A stretch of 64,000 nt of DNA, taken from the NCBI GenBank assembly GCA_965223165.1, contig CBDCVQ010000020.1:1116001-1180000 (forward strand), given 5' to 3'. The notes under the pieces were generated by a model, which saw only the letters and a list, made by a program, of their open reading frames with translations, searched no databases and was not told the origin of the DNA. Each line of letters opens with the position of its first letter. Position 1 is the stretch's first letter. Shown in pieces: positions 34,821 to 44,378 of this stretch. Both the position numbers and the translations under genes were made by a program. This DNA is from JABDMH01 sp965223165. GTDB taxonomy: Bacteria > Bacteroidota > Bacteroidia > Chitinophagales > Saprospiraceae.

Positions 34821-35594
34821 ATGTTGGCATCGAAAGCAGAAGTAAAGATCAAGAACGTCAAGACCATACTCATATCGCAACCCAAGCCGGAACGTTCGCC
34901 ATACTTCCAACTGGAGCGCAAATACGGTCTCAAGATTGACTTCCGACCCTTTATCCACGTAGAAGGCGTGACGGAAAAAGAGTTTCGTAAGACTCGGATC
35001 CGTCCCGATGAGTACAGTGCGGTGATTTTCACGAGCAAGAATGCCATCGAGCACTACTTTCGGATCAATGAAGAGATGCGCATCAAGGTCTCTCAGGATA
35101 TGAAGTACTTCTGCCTCTCAGAAGCCGTGGCTCATTATCTACAGAAGTTCATCATCTATCGCAAGCGCAAAGTCTTCATCGGCAAGCGCCATATCGAGGA
35201 CTTGTCCAACTATCTGAATAAGCACAAGGCCAAGGAGAAGTTTCTGCTGCCCTGCAGCAACCTGGGCAGCCCTCCCGTCGTGCGCTATCTGCAAGAAGGC
35301 GATTTTGCGTTTAAAGAAGCCATGATGTACCGCACGGTGAGCAGCGATCTGTCTGACCTACGTGACATCACTTATGACGTACTGGTCTTTTTCAGCCCAC
35401 TGGGGATCAAGTCCTTGTATGACAACTTTCCCGACTTCAAGCAAAATGATACACGGATCGCTGTCTTTGGCAATCGTACCAGCGCCGCTGTCGAGGAACG
35501 GGGCCTGACGATCAACATCAAAGCTCCGGCACCGGAGACTCCGTCGATGACTATGGCACTGGAAAAGTACATTCTGGCCGCTCGCAAAAACTAG
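34821..35594 (+). CDS. hemD: Uroporphyrinogen-III synthase
   Basis: Cyclises hydroxymethylbilane to uroporphyrinogen III in heme synthesis. 257 residues from ATG 34821, fitting the two-lobed HemD fold: TILISQPKPERSPYF at the first strand, AVIFTSKNAIEHYF, KYFCLSEAVAHYLQ, DVLVFFSPLGIKSL and IAVFGNRTSAAVEERG in order. HemD sequences diverge strongly, but these anchors and the DUF4271 neighbour make the call firm. Starts 25 bp after DUF4271. Confidence 0.9.
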   Translation: MLASKAEVKIKNVKTILISQPKPERSPYFQLERKYGLKIDFRPFIHVEGVTEKEFRKTRIRPDEYSAVIFTSKNAIEHYFRINEEMRIKVSQDMKYFCLSEAVAHYLQKFIIYRKRKVFIGKRHIEDLSNYLNKHKAKEKFLLPCSNLGSPPVVRYLQEGDFAFKEAMMYRTVSSDLSDLRDITYDVLVFFSPLGIKSLYDNFPDFKQNDTRIAVFGNRTSAAVEERGLTINIKAPAPETPSMTMALEKYILAARKN

Positions 35595-35604
35595 CTTCCA
35601 GCTA

Positions 35605-36264
35605 ATTTCTACCATCGAAACGTACCGGTCCCAGCTCAAGCACCGACTCGCCGGCAAGCTGCCTGGCAGGCAAGCACAGCTGGAGATGGCAGCCTACGAC
35701 AAGCGTTTGCACTTCAAGCCCGGAGCCGATGCTGTTGAGGCCGCCGTATTGGTGTTGCTCTATCCGGATGCCAGCGGCAGTCCTTCGACGCTCTTTATCG
35801 AGCGGGTTCACCATGCCCAGGATCGTCACAGCGGTCAGATCTCGTTTCCCGGGGGCCGGCGGGATCCCTCGGATAGCGATTTAGAGGCATGCGCCCTGCG
35901 TGAGGCGGAGGAGGAAGTGGGTGTACCGGCTCCATCCCTTGACGTGCTGGGCCGACTGACCTCCCTGTACATACCCGTCAGCAACTATCTCGTCACGCCG
36001 ATCGTCGCCACCACCTGGCAGACCCCTGAGTTCATGCTACAGCCCGCGGAGGTACAGGGTATTCTGCAGGCTCCCATCACCAAGCTGACGGATCGTGCAG
36101 CTAGAAAGCAGAAGACCCTGACCATGCCACAAGGACTCGTCCTTCACAATGTACCCTACTTCGACGTGCAGGAGAAAAAAGTCTGGGGAGCCACGGCCAT
36201 GATATTGAACGAGTTTTTGGCTATCTGGGATCAGATCAACCGCGACCATTCGACGCGGGTCTAG
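35605..36264 (+). CDS. Nudix hydrolase, CoA pyrophosphatase type, probable non-AUG start
   Basis: Hydrolyses CoA or related dinucleotide-type substrates. Nudix box GGRRDPSDSDLEACALREAEEEVGV is present in order, with the REAEEEVG core, preceded by SGQISFPGG. The first ATG is at 35686 (192 residues), but conserved N-terminal sequence continues upstream in frame (ETYRSQLKHRLAGKLPGRQAQLE), matching the LPG-xx-AQ-xxM segment of the CoA pyrophosphatase family. No ATG, GTG or TTG occurs there before the frame closes at 35550; ATT 35605 or ATC 35614 are the likeliest starts. I list 35605 as provisional. It follows hemD by 10 bp. Confidence 0.75.
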   Translation: MSTIETYRSQLKHRLAGKLPGRQAQLEMAAYDKRLHFKPGADAVEAAVLVLLYPDASGSPSTLFIERVHHAQDRHSGQISFPGGRRDPSDSDLEACALREAEEEVGVPAPSLDVLGRLTSLYIPVSNYLVTPIVATTWQTPEFMLQPAEVQGILQAPITKLTDRAARKQKTLTMPQGLVLHNVPYFDVQEKKVWGATAMILNEFLAIWDQINRDHSTRV

Positions 36265-36282
36265 CTAGGGGGCCTGTCCTCG

Positions 36283-37542
36283 CTAGGCGTTGCGTTCCGA
36301 CACTTTGACGACTCGCACTGTCTCGATCTTGGTATCGCTCATCTTGACGAGGTGAAATTCGTAGCCGTCCAGCACCACGACGTCCCCTTCCTCGGGAATG
36401 TTGGCGGTTGTCATGACGATGTAGCCGGACAAGGTATTGTACTCCCCCTCGGGCAAGGTCAGGGACCGATACTTTTCGTTGAGGTAGCTGATCTCCATAC
36501 GCCCGGACAACAGCCATTCGTACTCCCCCACTTGCACCTCAATACCTTTCTCCTGATCGTGCTCATCCTCAATCTCACCAAAGATCTCCTCCAGGATATC
36601 CTCGAGCGTGATCACGCCGGCGGTCCCACCAAATTCATCCACCACGCAGGCAATATTCTTCTCGTCCTTAAAGAACCGATTCATCACATCCTGCACATTC
36701 ATGGCTTCGGGCACAAAGGGAATGTCCAGCCTGGCCGACTTGAGTCGTTTGGGTTTTTTGAGTAGTTGCTGATGGTGGATATAGCCGGTGACATTGTCGA
36801 TATCCTTGCGATAAGTCAGGATACGAGACAGCTTAGTCTTGTTAAATAGCTTGATGAGCTTGGCGATGCTTGCACTCTGATCGATAGCCACAATCTCATT
36901 GCGCGGTACCATGCAATCGCGCACCTTGATATCTTTCAAACGGAGTGCATTCTTAAAAATGTCCGTATCGATCTCATCCTCCGCATCGCCCTCAAAACTG
37001 TCCTGAATGAAGTGCTCCAGGTCTACTCGCGTAAAGGTCTGGATTGTCTGCTCGGAGCCGACCTTAAAAAACGTGCGCAGAAGAAGAGATGACAACTGGG
37101 TCATCATCCAGGTGGGAATCGTGAGCAACCACTTGAAAAACTGTAGGGGGTAAGCAAAAAAACTGATCATGCGGTTGGCATAGACCCGAAAGATGGTCTT
37201 GGGCAGAAACTCGCCAAAGAGTAATACGACAATTGTGATGATGAGGGTCGTCAGGATCAAAAATGCAACACCCTCACCGACCAAAGGAATCAGATAGGGC
37301 TGAATCAACTTGGTCATCAACGCGGTGAATACCACCAGGGCAATATTGTTGCCGATCAGCATGGTACCCAAGAAGTCCTTGGGCTTGTCATAGAATCGGG
37401 TAAGGATGCGACCTCTCCGTTTGCCCTGCTCCTTGAGCAGCTCAATGCGAATCTTGTTGGCGGAAATAAAGGCGATCTCCGACCCCGAAAAGAAGGCCGA
37501 GAGGACCAAGAACAGCAAAATGAAGAAAATCAGCGAAATCAT
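36283..37542 (-). CDS. HlyC/CorC family protein with CNNM and CBS domains
   Basis: 419 residues: N-terminal DUF21/CNNM membrane domain with helices in LIFFILLFLVLSAFFSGSEIAF and GTMLIGNNIALVVFTAL, a CBS pair (DCMVPRNEIVAID and VPEAMNVQDVMNRF), and a CorC_HlyC C-terminal domain (CVVDEFGGTAGVITLEDILEEIFGEI). Such proteins are linked to divalent cation export. It resembles GldE, but the neighbours (lptC rather than gldD) do not support that name. 20 bp behind lptC. Confidence 0.9.
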   Translation of the reverse strand: MISLIFFILLFLVLSAFFSGSEIAFISANKIRIELLKEQGKRRGRILTRFYDKPKDFLGTMLIGNNIALVVFTALMTKLIQPYLIPLVGEGVAFLILTTLIITIVVLLFGEFLPKTIFRVYANRMISFFAYPLQFFKWLLTIPTWMMTQLSSLLLRTFFKVGSEQTIQTFTRVDLEHFIQDSFEGDAEDEIDTDIFKNALRLKDIKVRDCMVPRNEIVAIDQSASIAKLIKLFNKTKLSRILTYRKDIDNVTGYIHHQQLLKKPKRLKSARLDIPFVPEAMNVQDVMNRFFKDEKNIACVVDEFGGTAGVITLEDILEEIFGEIEDEHDQEKGIEVQVGEYEWLLSGRMEISYLNEKYRSLTLPEGEYNTLSGYIVMTTANIPEEGDVVVLDGYEFHLVKMSDTKIETVRVVKVSERNA

Positions 37543-37562
37543 CTATCCCATCGTATGCGGGA

Positions 37563-38120
37563 TCAGTTTTTAAACTCCCTCTGCAGTTCATCTATCTTGT
37601 ACTTGCCACGCACAGAGAGCAACGTCCAGTCGGTAAAATCTTGGTTGGACCTGAACCCATAGGCAAAGATAATCTCTTCTCCTTGGGTGATCTTGACAAA
37701 TTTGTCTGTGTATACCTCGGCCGTTGCTTCATCCCAGATCAATTCGCTGGTCTCCAGCGTCTGAAACTGGGTCGAACGCAGGATGACGGAGTCCCGAACG
37801 ATGATCTTTTTGTCCCTTGGAAAGCGGAGGCCGTGTCGGGCGTCCAGGGTACTCTCCACCGAACCGTCTCCGTCGAGAAAATCAACATGCAGCCCCTCAG
37901 GAAACTCATCTCGGGGTTTGACCTTATCCAGGTAGCGCTCCATGACCGGACTGACAATGACCACCCGCACCTGAGCCGAATCACTGTACAAGATTTCCAC
38001 CTCTCGAGCGACCTCTGTGCCCGGTTGCAGCTCTTCAAATAGCTTGTTGACCTCATCCAGGTCGTTTTCGCAAGCCAGTAAGAAGCTCAGGCAGAGCACG
38101 AAGAATATTGGGCGTCTCAT
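37563..38120 (-). CDS. lptC: LPS export protein LptC
   Basis: Periplasmic bridge component of lipopolysaccharide transport from the inner to the outer membrane. 185 residues with a signal ending in LLAC (Cys17), so lipid-anchored instead of membrane-spanning as in E. coli. Beta-jellyroll-type pattern with KIIVRDSVILRS and VYTDKFVKITQGEEIIFAYGF, the latter typical of LptC/LptA folds. ATG overlaps the stop of the adhesin gene by 4 bp. Confidence 0.87.
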   Translation of the reverse strand: MRRPIFFVLCLSFLLACENDLDEVNKLFEELQPGTEVAREVEILYSDSAQVRVVIVSPVMERYLDKVKPRDEFPEGLHVDFLDGDGSVESTLDARHGLRFPRDKKIIVRDSVILRSTQFQTLETSELIWDEATAEVYTDKFVKITQGEEIIFAYGFRSNQDFTDWTLLSVRGKYKIDELQREFKN

Positions 38121-41100
38121 CGGATCAATGTGATATCTCCCTCAAACTGTAGGACAGAATCATCGATAAACTGTACCTCAGCCACATAAACAAAGACACC
38201 CGGATTGAGCAATTGCCCCTGGTGCGTACCATCCCAACCTTGGTTTTCGTCATTCAATGCTTGGTTAATCCCTTCATATACCAATGCACCCCAACGATCA
38301 AAGATTTGGATCTTGAGAACCGTCATCGCTGCATTGCCTCCATAGAGTGCCAGACGGTCGTTGTATCCATCTCCGTTTGGCGTGATGCTGTTGGGCACAA
38401 AGATAGGTCGATTCCGAAAGATGAAGACGCGGACACTATCACTTGCCATACAATTGTCCTGATCGGTCACCATCACCACATACGTGCTGGTACGGAGGGG
38501 GGTAGCGTTCACCGCTGGGCAATCCAGACAATCGACCGGCCCCCCAAACCACTGAAATCCTACCGGATTATTGGGCGGTGAGTGTGTCGCCAGCAACTGC
38601 GCGGCAAAACCCAGGTCGACCGAGGTATCCCGGCCGGCATCCACGATCAGCTCTTCCGGCTGTAGTATCTGGGCCATCACCGTATTGGTACAACCACGAT
38701 CATCCCGGATCGTCACGGTGTGTGACCCTCCACCCAATCCGGTAAAAAACAAGCTATCCTGAAAGGACGAACCGTCTACCGCATACTGAAAGGGCGGACT
38801 GCCCCCCTCGCCGCTCACATAGATCACCCCCGTCCGGTCGCCAAAACAGACGACATCACGGGTACTGTCTACGGCCACACTCAGAAAAGGGGGTTCGACG
38901 ATGTAGCCCCCTGCCACCGTCCGGCAATCTTGCGCGTCAGTCACCGTCACGTTGTACTGCCCGGAGTCCAGTGCTGTGATCAATGAGTCCATACCACCGT
39001 TGCTCCACTGAAAACGATATCCGGGGGTACCCCCGGATACGAGGGGAGCCAGGGTCCCGTCCACCTCACCAAAACAAGAGATGTGCGTCGTGTCTATACC
39101 GACAATCAAGGCTGGCGGCTCCGGCACTTCATAGGCGATAAAGCCGAGGCAAAAATTTCCATCGCGTATGGCTACAACATTGGTGCCGGCACTGATCCTC
39201 GTGTCAAAACTGTCTCGCTGAAAACTACCGTTGGCACCAAAGTCATAGGCAAAGGGCGGATCGCCTCCGATGATCCGCACATCAATGCGGCCATTGTTAA
39301 ACCCAAAGCAGGTGGGTGGTGTAATCGCATCGAAGGCGCTGTCGATTTCGACATTAATCTCGCCTAATAGTACAGAGGTCACTGTGGTACAACCTTTGTT
39401 GTCCAAAATCGTCACGGGATAAATGCCGGCGGCGAGATTGTCGATGCTGTTTGAGGCTACGAATCCATTGCCGTCTCCAAAGTCGTACAAGAATGGAGGG
39501 GCCTGACCAGAGACCACCAGGGTAAAACCTCCGTTGCTGCCTCCGCCGCAACTGGGCCGCGTCAGTACACTCTCGATCTCGAGGGGCTGAGGACCGTCCA
39601 CTGTAAACTGTACGGTCGTGTCGCACCCGTTAAAATTTCGAATGGTCGCCACGTAGTCTCCCGCCACCAGACTATCCAAGATGCGACCGGTCGGCCCGTG
39701 CATCCACTGGATCCCTGTGACGTTACTACCGCTTTGAATGGTGAGTTCGATCCGCCCATCTCTGTTTTCTGCGCAACTCTGGGCATCGATGGCGGCCTGT
39801 ATGTCAAATGGCTCTTCTACGATGAGCGAACCGATATCTGTGATGAGACAACCCGTCTCACTCTCGACCGTCAGCGCGATCGTCTTCATACCGGTCGTAC
39901 TATATCGTACCTGATGAGGGCCCGGCCCGGTAAGGGTCTGCGGCACCGCGCCTTCGCCAAAGTTCCACTGCCAGTCGACCAGCGATAGATTGCCAAAGGA
40001 TGACTGATCAAAGAAGCCGACCGGTTGGCCATAACAGATGGTCCCGTCAAAGTCGTCGATGATAAACTCTGCCTGCGGGCCGAGAAACTCACCGGATCCG
40101 CCAAACTCTATGGTAAAGCCGCTGCCGGACCGACTGAAGTTGTTGACGATGAGTGCATAGACTTTACCGGCCTCCATCTGAATATCTGATACCCAGTTGT
40201 CATCGTCTTGACCCGTGGGCCTGAACACGCAAGGATCATTCACATTGCAACCAGGTGACTCGCTAATGTCGGTCGATGAGGCCCGTAGACCCGTAGGTCC
40301 GGTACAAGGTGCCCACACGACTGGATCACAGCCTCCTTGCTCACCCGATGCCATACACCGCAACAGGATCTTGTCACTGCAGTCATCCAGACCATTGGGC
40401 AGCTCATACACCGCAAAGTCTAGGTCATCGGCCGGATTGCTGGGTGTGAGCGTGAAGGAAAGTGAACCGTCCGTTCCCGCTACCCATTTGTACCAAGAGG
40501 AGCTGCTCTCCGACCCCCCATTCTCGCCAAGGCAGGAATTGCTGGCCTCATCCTTGATCTCACCAGATCCGCTTAACTGCTGCACCACAAAAGAGGACTT
40601 GTCGCACAGCACTACGCCCGTGGGGCAGTCCGCATTGGGGTCGGGGACTCCATTAAATGAGTTGACACACAGCTGAAAGGAACCGACTGAACCCGAACGA
40701 CCTGAGACCCGTATGAAGTAGTTACTGCCAGGGGTGAGTTGGTCAAGAAGCAACTCGACAATGCCATCTGTAAAGGCATCCGATCCACAACCCAGCTCGG
40801 CGAGGCTACCGCAATCGCCACCATAGACGACCAGCTCAGGATTGGTCAAGGTGCCGCCAGCCATCATTTCGACGGCACCTACGACGCGGACGTTGAGGTC
40901 GGTACCAACGGCCAAAAAAGAAAACCAAACATCAGGGCCGGCATTTCCCGTCAATTGGCACCGTCCAGAGGTCTGACCGGACGTCGTAGCTCCAACATTG
41001 TTATACTCGCCCACGGCTGAGCACCAGTTATCCACATTTGAGATCAGCGTGGCATTGACGCATTCGTCATTGGCGGGTTGTGCCCACAGATGGCAGGTCG

Positions 41101-41134
41101 TGCTCACCAGACAAATGAGTATGATATGCTTCAT
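38117..41134 (-). CDS. Large surface adhesin with SprB-like repeats and gliding-type C-terminus
   Basis: About 1005 residues from ATG 41134 (MKHIILICLVSTTCHLWAQ, clear signal peptide); an upstream in-frame ATG at 41191 would spoil the signal. N-terminal half has a duplicated beta-sandwich domain (PANDECVNA; NADCPTGVVLC) and a PKD-like domain (YSTTGMKTIALTV). It then has about five SprB-type repeats of the form CFG-x-x-x-G-x-I-x-V-x-GG-xPPF-x-Y. The last ~95 residues are a T9SS type B sorting domain (NSITPNGDGYNDRL; IFDRWG; WDG; GVFVYVAEV). Exported by type IX secretion and anchored at the surface. Stop overlaps the lptC ATG, an unusual coupling. Confidence 0.92.
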   Translation of the reverse strand: MKHIILICLVSTTCHLWAQPANDECVNATLISNVDNWCSAVGEYNNVGATTSGQTSGRCQLTGNAGPDVWFSFLAVGTDLNVRVVGAVEMMAGGTLTNPELVVYGGDCGSLAELGCGSDAFTDGIVELLLDQLTPGSNYFIRVSGRSGSVGSFQLCVNSFNGVPDPNADCPTGVVLCDKSSFVVQQLSGSGEIKDEASNSCLGENGGSESSSSWYKWVAGTDGSLSFTLTPSNPADDLDFAVYELPNGLDDCSDKILLRCMASGEQGGCDPVVWAPCTGPTGLRASSTDISESPGCNVNDPCVFRPTGQDDDNWVSDIQMEAGKVYALIVNNFSRSGSGFTIEFGGSGEFLGPQAEFIIDDFDGTICYGQPVGFFDQSSFGNLSLVDWQWNFGEGAVPQTLTGPGPHQVRYSTTGMKTIALTVESETGCLITDIGSLIVEEPFDIQAAIDAQSCAENRDGRIELTIQSGSNVTGIQWMHGPTGRILDSLVAGDYVATIRNFNGCDTTVQFTVDGPQPLEIESVLTRPSCGGGSNGGFTLVVSGQAPPFLYDFGDGNGFVASNSIDNLAAGIYPVTILDNKGCTTVTSVLLGEINVEIDSAFDAITPPTCFGFNNGRIDVRIIGGDPPFAYDFGANGSFQRDSFDTRISAGTNVVAIRDGNFCLGFIAYEVPEPPALIVGIDTTHISCFGEVDGTLAPLVSGGTPGYRFQWSNGGMDSLITALDSGQYNVTVTDAQDCRTVAGGYIVEPPFLSVAVDSTRDVVCFGDRTGVIYVSGEGGSPPFQYAVDGSSFQDSLFFTGLGGGSHTVTIRDDRGCTNTVMAQILQPEELIVDAGRDTSVDLGFAAQLLATHSPPNNPVGFQWFGGPVDCLDCPAVNATPLRTSTYVVMVTDQDNCMASDSVRVFIFRNRPIFVPNSITPNGDGYNDRLALYGGNAAMTVLKIQIFDRWGALVYEGINQALNDENQGWDGTHQGQLLNPGVFVYVAEVQFIDDSVLQFEGDITLIR

Positions 41135-41476
41135 AGGCTCCCCAAAAAGGGCCTCAATATAACGATCGACCCCTAAATTATTCTTCACCACAATCCAGTC
41201 CTTAACGTATAATTAAAGTGTGTCTGATATGTGTCTATTCTAAGACGTCTGTCCAAGGCTTTGACATCAATGCCGTCGCGCAGAGCCTTGCCGGCATCAT
41301 CGCCACCCTTCTCACCGGAGAGCACCATACCCCGCATAATAGATGACGCCCTATCGCTGCATTTCGTTGGCCGGCAGATGGAGCGATTTTGGCGGCGCTC
41401 GCACCAGCGCACGCCAGATAAGAGAGGCAAGATTCGGAATTCAGATGAAAAAAGTGGATTCTTGCCGTGCGGTATC
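41135..41476. other. 342-bp gap between divergent adhesin and pssA genes
   Basis: No gene or clear promoter element is supported. A minus-strand frame over this gap (down to 41185) contains a protein-like stretch (GEKGGDDAGKALRDG), but it runs into the antisense of pssA and has no recognisable family, so I leave it uncalled. The stretch next to the adhesin start (41170-41225) is AT-rich and probably holds its promoter. Confidence 0.4.
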
Positions 41477-42202
41477 ATGTTTTCACTACCCAACATACTG
41501 ACACTGGCGAATCTGCTATCCGGATGTGTAGGCATGGCGCTCATCTTTGGCGAGCATCACATCTACGCAGTCCTATGTGTAGGCTTGAGCTTACTTTTTG
41601 ATTTTCTGGACGGTCTCTCGGCCCGCTTGCTTGGCAAGGTCAATCCGATCGGAAGGGAGCTGGACAGTTTGGCCGATGTAGTCTCCTTTGGCGCGCTATC
41701 CGGCTGCATGTACTATGTAATGTTGTCCGATCAGGTGTGGGCTGGCATGCCGCTTGGATCCGTGTTGCCCTATGCCGGCTTTGCCTTCACTGTGTTCGGA
41801 GCGCTCCGACTGGCGAGATTCAATCTGGACAACCGCAAGGCAGATCACTTCTTCGGTCTGCCCATCCCGGCAGCGGCGCTATTCGTGACCGGACTCTACT
41901 GGCTCCACGTGGCACCCGACTGTGCGGCCTGCACGACCATCATGCTCAACCCATATTCACTACTGATCAGCCTGGCGCTGATCAGCACCCTCATGGTCTC
42001 CAACGTCCCTCACTTCAGCTTGAAGGTACAGCGAGTCGGATGGGCGGGGCAGGAAGTCCAGTGGATATACCTGGGGCTGGTGATTGTGCTCTTCGCCGTA
42101 TTGGGATTGGCCGCGATCGCCTTGGCTATTGTGCTGTACATCTTCCTTTCACTGGTCAAATTCTCCTTTTTCCCAGCTAAAATTAGCTCGGATCATGTCT
42201 GA
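41477..42202 (+). CDS. pssA: CDP-diacylglycerol-serine O-phosphatidyltransferase
   Basis: Makes phosphatidylserine, precursor of phosphatidylethanolamine, at the inner membrane. The CDP-alcohol phosphotransferase signature DG-x2-AR-x8-G-x3-D-x3-D is complete (DGLSARLLGKVNPIGRELD then SLAD). About seven membrane segments. ATG 41477 (MFSLPNILTLANLLSG, 241 residues) matches the family N-terminus; longer in-frame starts have no homologous look. Overlaps rsmI by 8 bp. Confidence 0.92.
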   Translation: MFSLPNILTLANLLSGCVGMALIFGEHHIYAVLCVGLSLLFDFLDGLSARLLGKVNPIGRELDSLADVVSFGALSGCMYYVMLSDQVWAGMPLGSVLPYAGFAFTVFGALRLARFNLDNRKADHFFGLPIPAAALFVTGLYWLHVAPDCAACTTIMLNPYSLLISLALISTLMVSNVPHFSLKVQRVGWAGQEVQWIYLGLVIVLFAVLGLAAIALAIVLYIFLSLVKFSFFPAKISSDHV

Positions 42203-42890
42203 TCCCTGTGGTCAATTGTCTGTGGTGCCCACACCCATCGGCCATCTCAAAGATCTGAGTTACCGGGCCGTGGAAGTACTGCAAAAGGCAGCGCTGATCT
42301 TGGCAGAAGACACCCGGGTCTCTGCCAAACTGCTGGGACACTATCAGATCGAAACGCCCATGCGGAGCTATCATGCGCACAATGAGCATCAGATAGCCGA
42401 CCAGATCGTGGAAGAAATCCAGGCAGGGCATCACGTGGCCCTGATATCGGATGCAGGTACACCGGGGATCTCGGATCCAGGCTTTCTGCTCGTCCGCAGA
42501 TGTATTGATGCCGGACTCCCCGTCGAATGCCTGCCGGGCCCAACCGCCTTCGTACCTGCACTGGTCGTGTCGGGACTGCCTGCTCATCGCTTTCACTTTG
42601 AGGGCTTTTTGCCCCACAAAAAAGGCCGACGGACCCGGCTCGCGCATCTCTGCACGCTGGCTGACACCTTCATCCTGTATGAGTCGCCCCACCGCGTGGC
42701 TCGCTGTCTACACGAGTTGATCACCCACTGTGGAGCAGGCCGCCAGGCTTGCGTGTGCCGGGAGCTGACCAAGCTGCATGAAGAGGTCGTCCGAGGACCC
42801 CTGTCCGATCTGCATCGGTGGGCAGAAGCCAAAGGAAAGATCCGAGGCGAGATTGTGATCGTCGTGGAGGGAAATCGGACATCGGGCTAA
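42195..42890 (+). CDS. rsmI: 16S rRNA (cytidine1402-2'-O)-methyltransferase
   Basis: SAM-dependent methyltransferase modifying C1402 in the ribosomal decoding centre. 231 residues from ATG 42195 (MSDPCGQLSVVPTPIGHLKDLS). Family motifs: VPTPIGHLKDL, ILAEDTRVSAKLL, ALISDAGTPGISDPG, LPGPTA and FILYESPHRVAR. Earlier in-frame starts lie within pssA and are not homologous. Overlaps pssA by 8 bp, so likely co-transcribed. Confidence 0.95.
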   Translation: MSDPCGQLSVVPTPIGHLKDLSYRAVEVLQKAALILAEDTRVSAKLLGHYQIETPMRSYHAHNEHQIADQIVEEIQAGHHVALISDAGTPGISDPGFLLVRRCIDAGLPVECLPGPTAFVPALVVSGLPAHRFHFEGFLPHKKGRRTRLAHLCTLADTFILYESPHRVARCLHELITHCGAGRQACVCRELTKLHEEVVRGPLSDLHRWAEAKGKIRGEIVIVVEGNRTSG

Positions 42891-42962
42891 CCCCGGCCCG
42901 CAGCGGAATTGGCCTTAGCGGAGGACATCGCTAGATTGTCAACCATCCCACTTGTAAAGAGA

Positions 42963-44366
42963 CTAAATATGGATGGCCCGATTTCCGGTCGCCATCATGG
43001 CCGCATCGCGCACGGCCTCCGTATAGGTAGGGTGCGCATGACTAATGCGGGCAATGTCCTCGGCCGACGCTCTAAACTCCATCAAGGCTACGGCCTCGGC
43101 AATGATATCTGCCACCCGTGCGCCCACCATGTGGACCCCTAGCACCTCGTCGGTCGACTGGTCTGCGAGTATCTTGATCATTCCCTCCGTGTCCATGCTG
43201 GCCCGCGCTCTACCCAAGGCCTTAAAGGGAAACTTGCCCACATTGTAGGCGATGTTGCGCTCCTTGAGCTGATCTTCGGTCTGTCCGACAGAGGCGACCT
43301 CCGGCCAGGTGTACACCACATTTGGGATGAGGTTGTAGTCTATATGTGGCTTTTCGCCCGCCAGCAGCTCGGCTACCAAGATCCCCTCATCTTCCGCCTT
43401 GTGGGCGAGCATAGCTCCGCGCACGACGTCGCCAATGGCGTAGATATCTGGCTCGGTCGTGCGCAAGTGATCATCTACCGTGATCCGCCCTTTCTCGTCG
43501 GTGCCGACCTTGGTATTCTCCAGACCCAGACCATCCGTATAGGGTCGGCGACCGATCGCCACCAGGCAATAGTCAGCCGACACGGTAAATATCTCATCGC
43601 TGTTCCTCTTTTGCACCTCCACCTTGACATTTGATCGACCGCTCTTTGTACCGATCACCATATGCTTGAGATGAAATTGGATGCCGAGTTTCTTCAACGA
43701 CCGCATCAATTCTCGGCTACAGTCGCGATCCATGCCGGCAATAATCCGATCGAGAAATTCGACCACTTCCACCTCAGTACCGAGCCGGGCAAAGACCGAA
43801 CCCAGCTCCAGACCGATCACACCTCCGCCGACAATCAGCATTTTCTTGGGCACCTTCTTAATATCTAGCGCCTCGGTGGAGGTGATCACCCGCTTCTTGT
43901 CATAGTTGAAAGCGGCTGGTACGATGGGCTTCGAGCCGGTGGCAATAATGGTTTTGGCCGTCTCGATCTCTACGCTGGTACCATCATTTTTCGCCACCTG
44001 AATCCGATGGGCATCCAAAAATGAAGCGTGCCCATGTACGACGTCGATCTTATTCTTCTTCATCAAAAAATCGATGCCCTGCGTCGTCTGGCTGACGACC
44101 TCATCCTTGCGCTTGATCATTTGCTTCAGATCTACCTCCAGGCCCGACACTTTGATCCCGTGACTGCCAAATCGGTCCTTGGCGTTGTGATAATGCTCAG
44201 AAGAGTCAAGCAGTGCCTTGGAGGGAATGCATCCGACATTCAGGCAGGTGCCTCCTAGCACGGCATACCGCTCTATGATCACTGTCTTCATCCCCAGTTG
44301 GGCGGCTCGGATGGCCGCCACATAGCCCCCGGGTCCCGAACCGATCACCGTTAGGTCGTACTTCAT
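42963..44366 (-). CDS. lpd: Dihydrolipoyl dehydrogenase
   Basis: E3 flavoprotein that reoxidises lipoamide in pyruvate, 2-oxoglutarate or branched-chain dehydrogenase complexes, producing NADH. 467 residues: FAD site GSGPGGY (9-15), redox pair C41/C46 in GGTCLNVGCIPSK, NAD site VGGGVIGLELGSVF, and the C-terminal catalytic His-Glu region SHAHPTYTEAVRDA. Third gene after holB and the PSP1 gene, 12 bp behind the latter. Confidence 0.96.
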   Translation of the reverse strand: MKYDLTVIGSGPGGYVAAIRAAQLGMKTVIIERYAVLGGTCLNVGCIPSKALLDSSEHYHNAKDRFGSHGIKVSGLEVDLKQMIKRKDEVVSQTTQGIDFLMKKNKIDVVHGHASFLDAHRIQVAKNDGTSVEIETAKTIIATGSKPIVPAAFNYDKKRVITSTEALDIKKVPKKMLIVGGGVIGLELGSVFARLGTEVEVVEFLDRIIAGMDRDCSRELMRSLKKLGIQFHLKHMVIGTKSGRSNVKVEVQKRNSDEIFTVSADYCLVAIGRRPYTDGLGLENTKVGTDEKGRITVDDHLRTTEPDIYAIGDVVRGAMLAHKAEDEGILVAELLAGEKPHIDYNLIPNVVYTWPEVASVGQTEDQLKERNIAYNVGKFPFKALGRARASMDTEGMIKILADQSTDEVLGVHMVGARVADIIAEAVALMEFRASAEDIARISHAHPTYTEAVRDAAMMATGNRAIHI

Positions 44367-44378
44367 TTGGTTGGTTTT

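Noticed and set aside
36283..37542. Calling the CorC-type gene gldE
   Set aside because: The domain order fits, but the neighbours are lptC and a Nudix gene; none of the gld genes usually beside gldE is here.
41185..41544. Minus-strand frame between the adhesin and pssA
   Set aside because: Half of it is antisense to pssA and there is no family resemblance.
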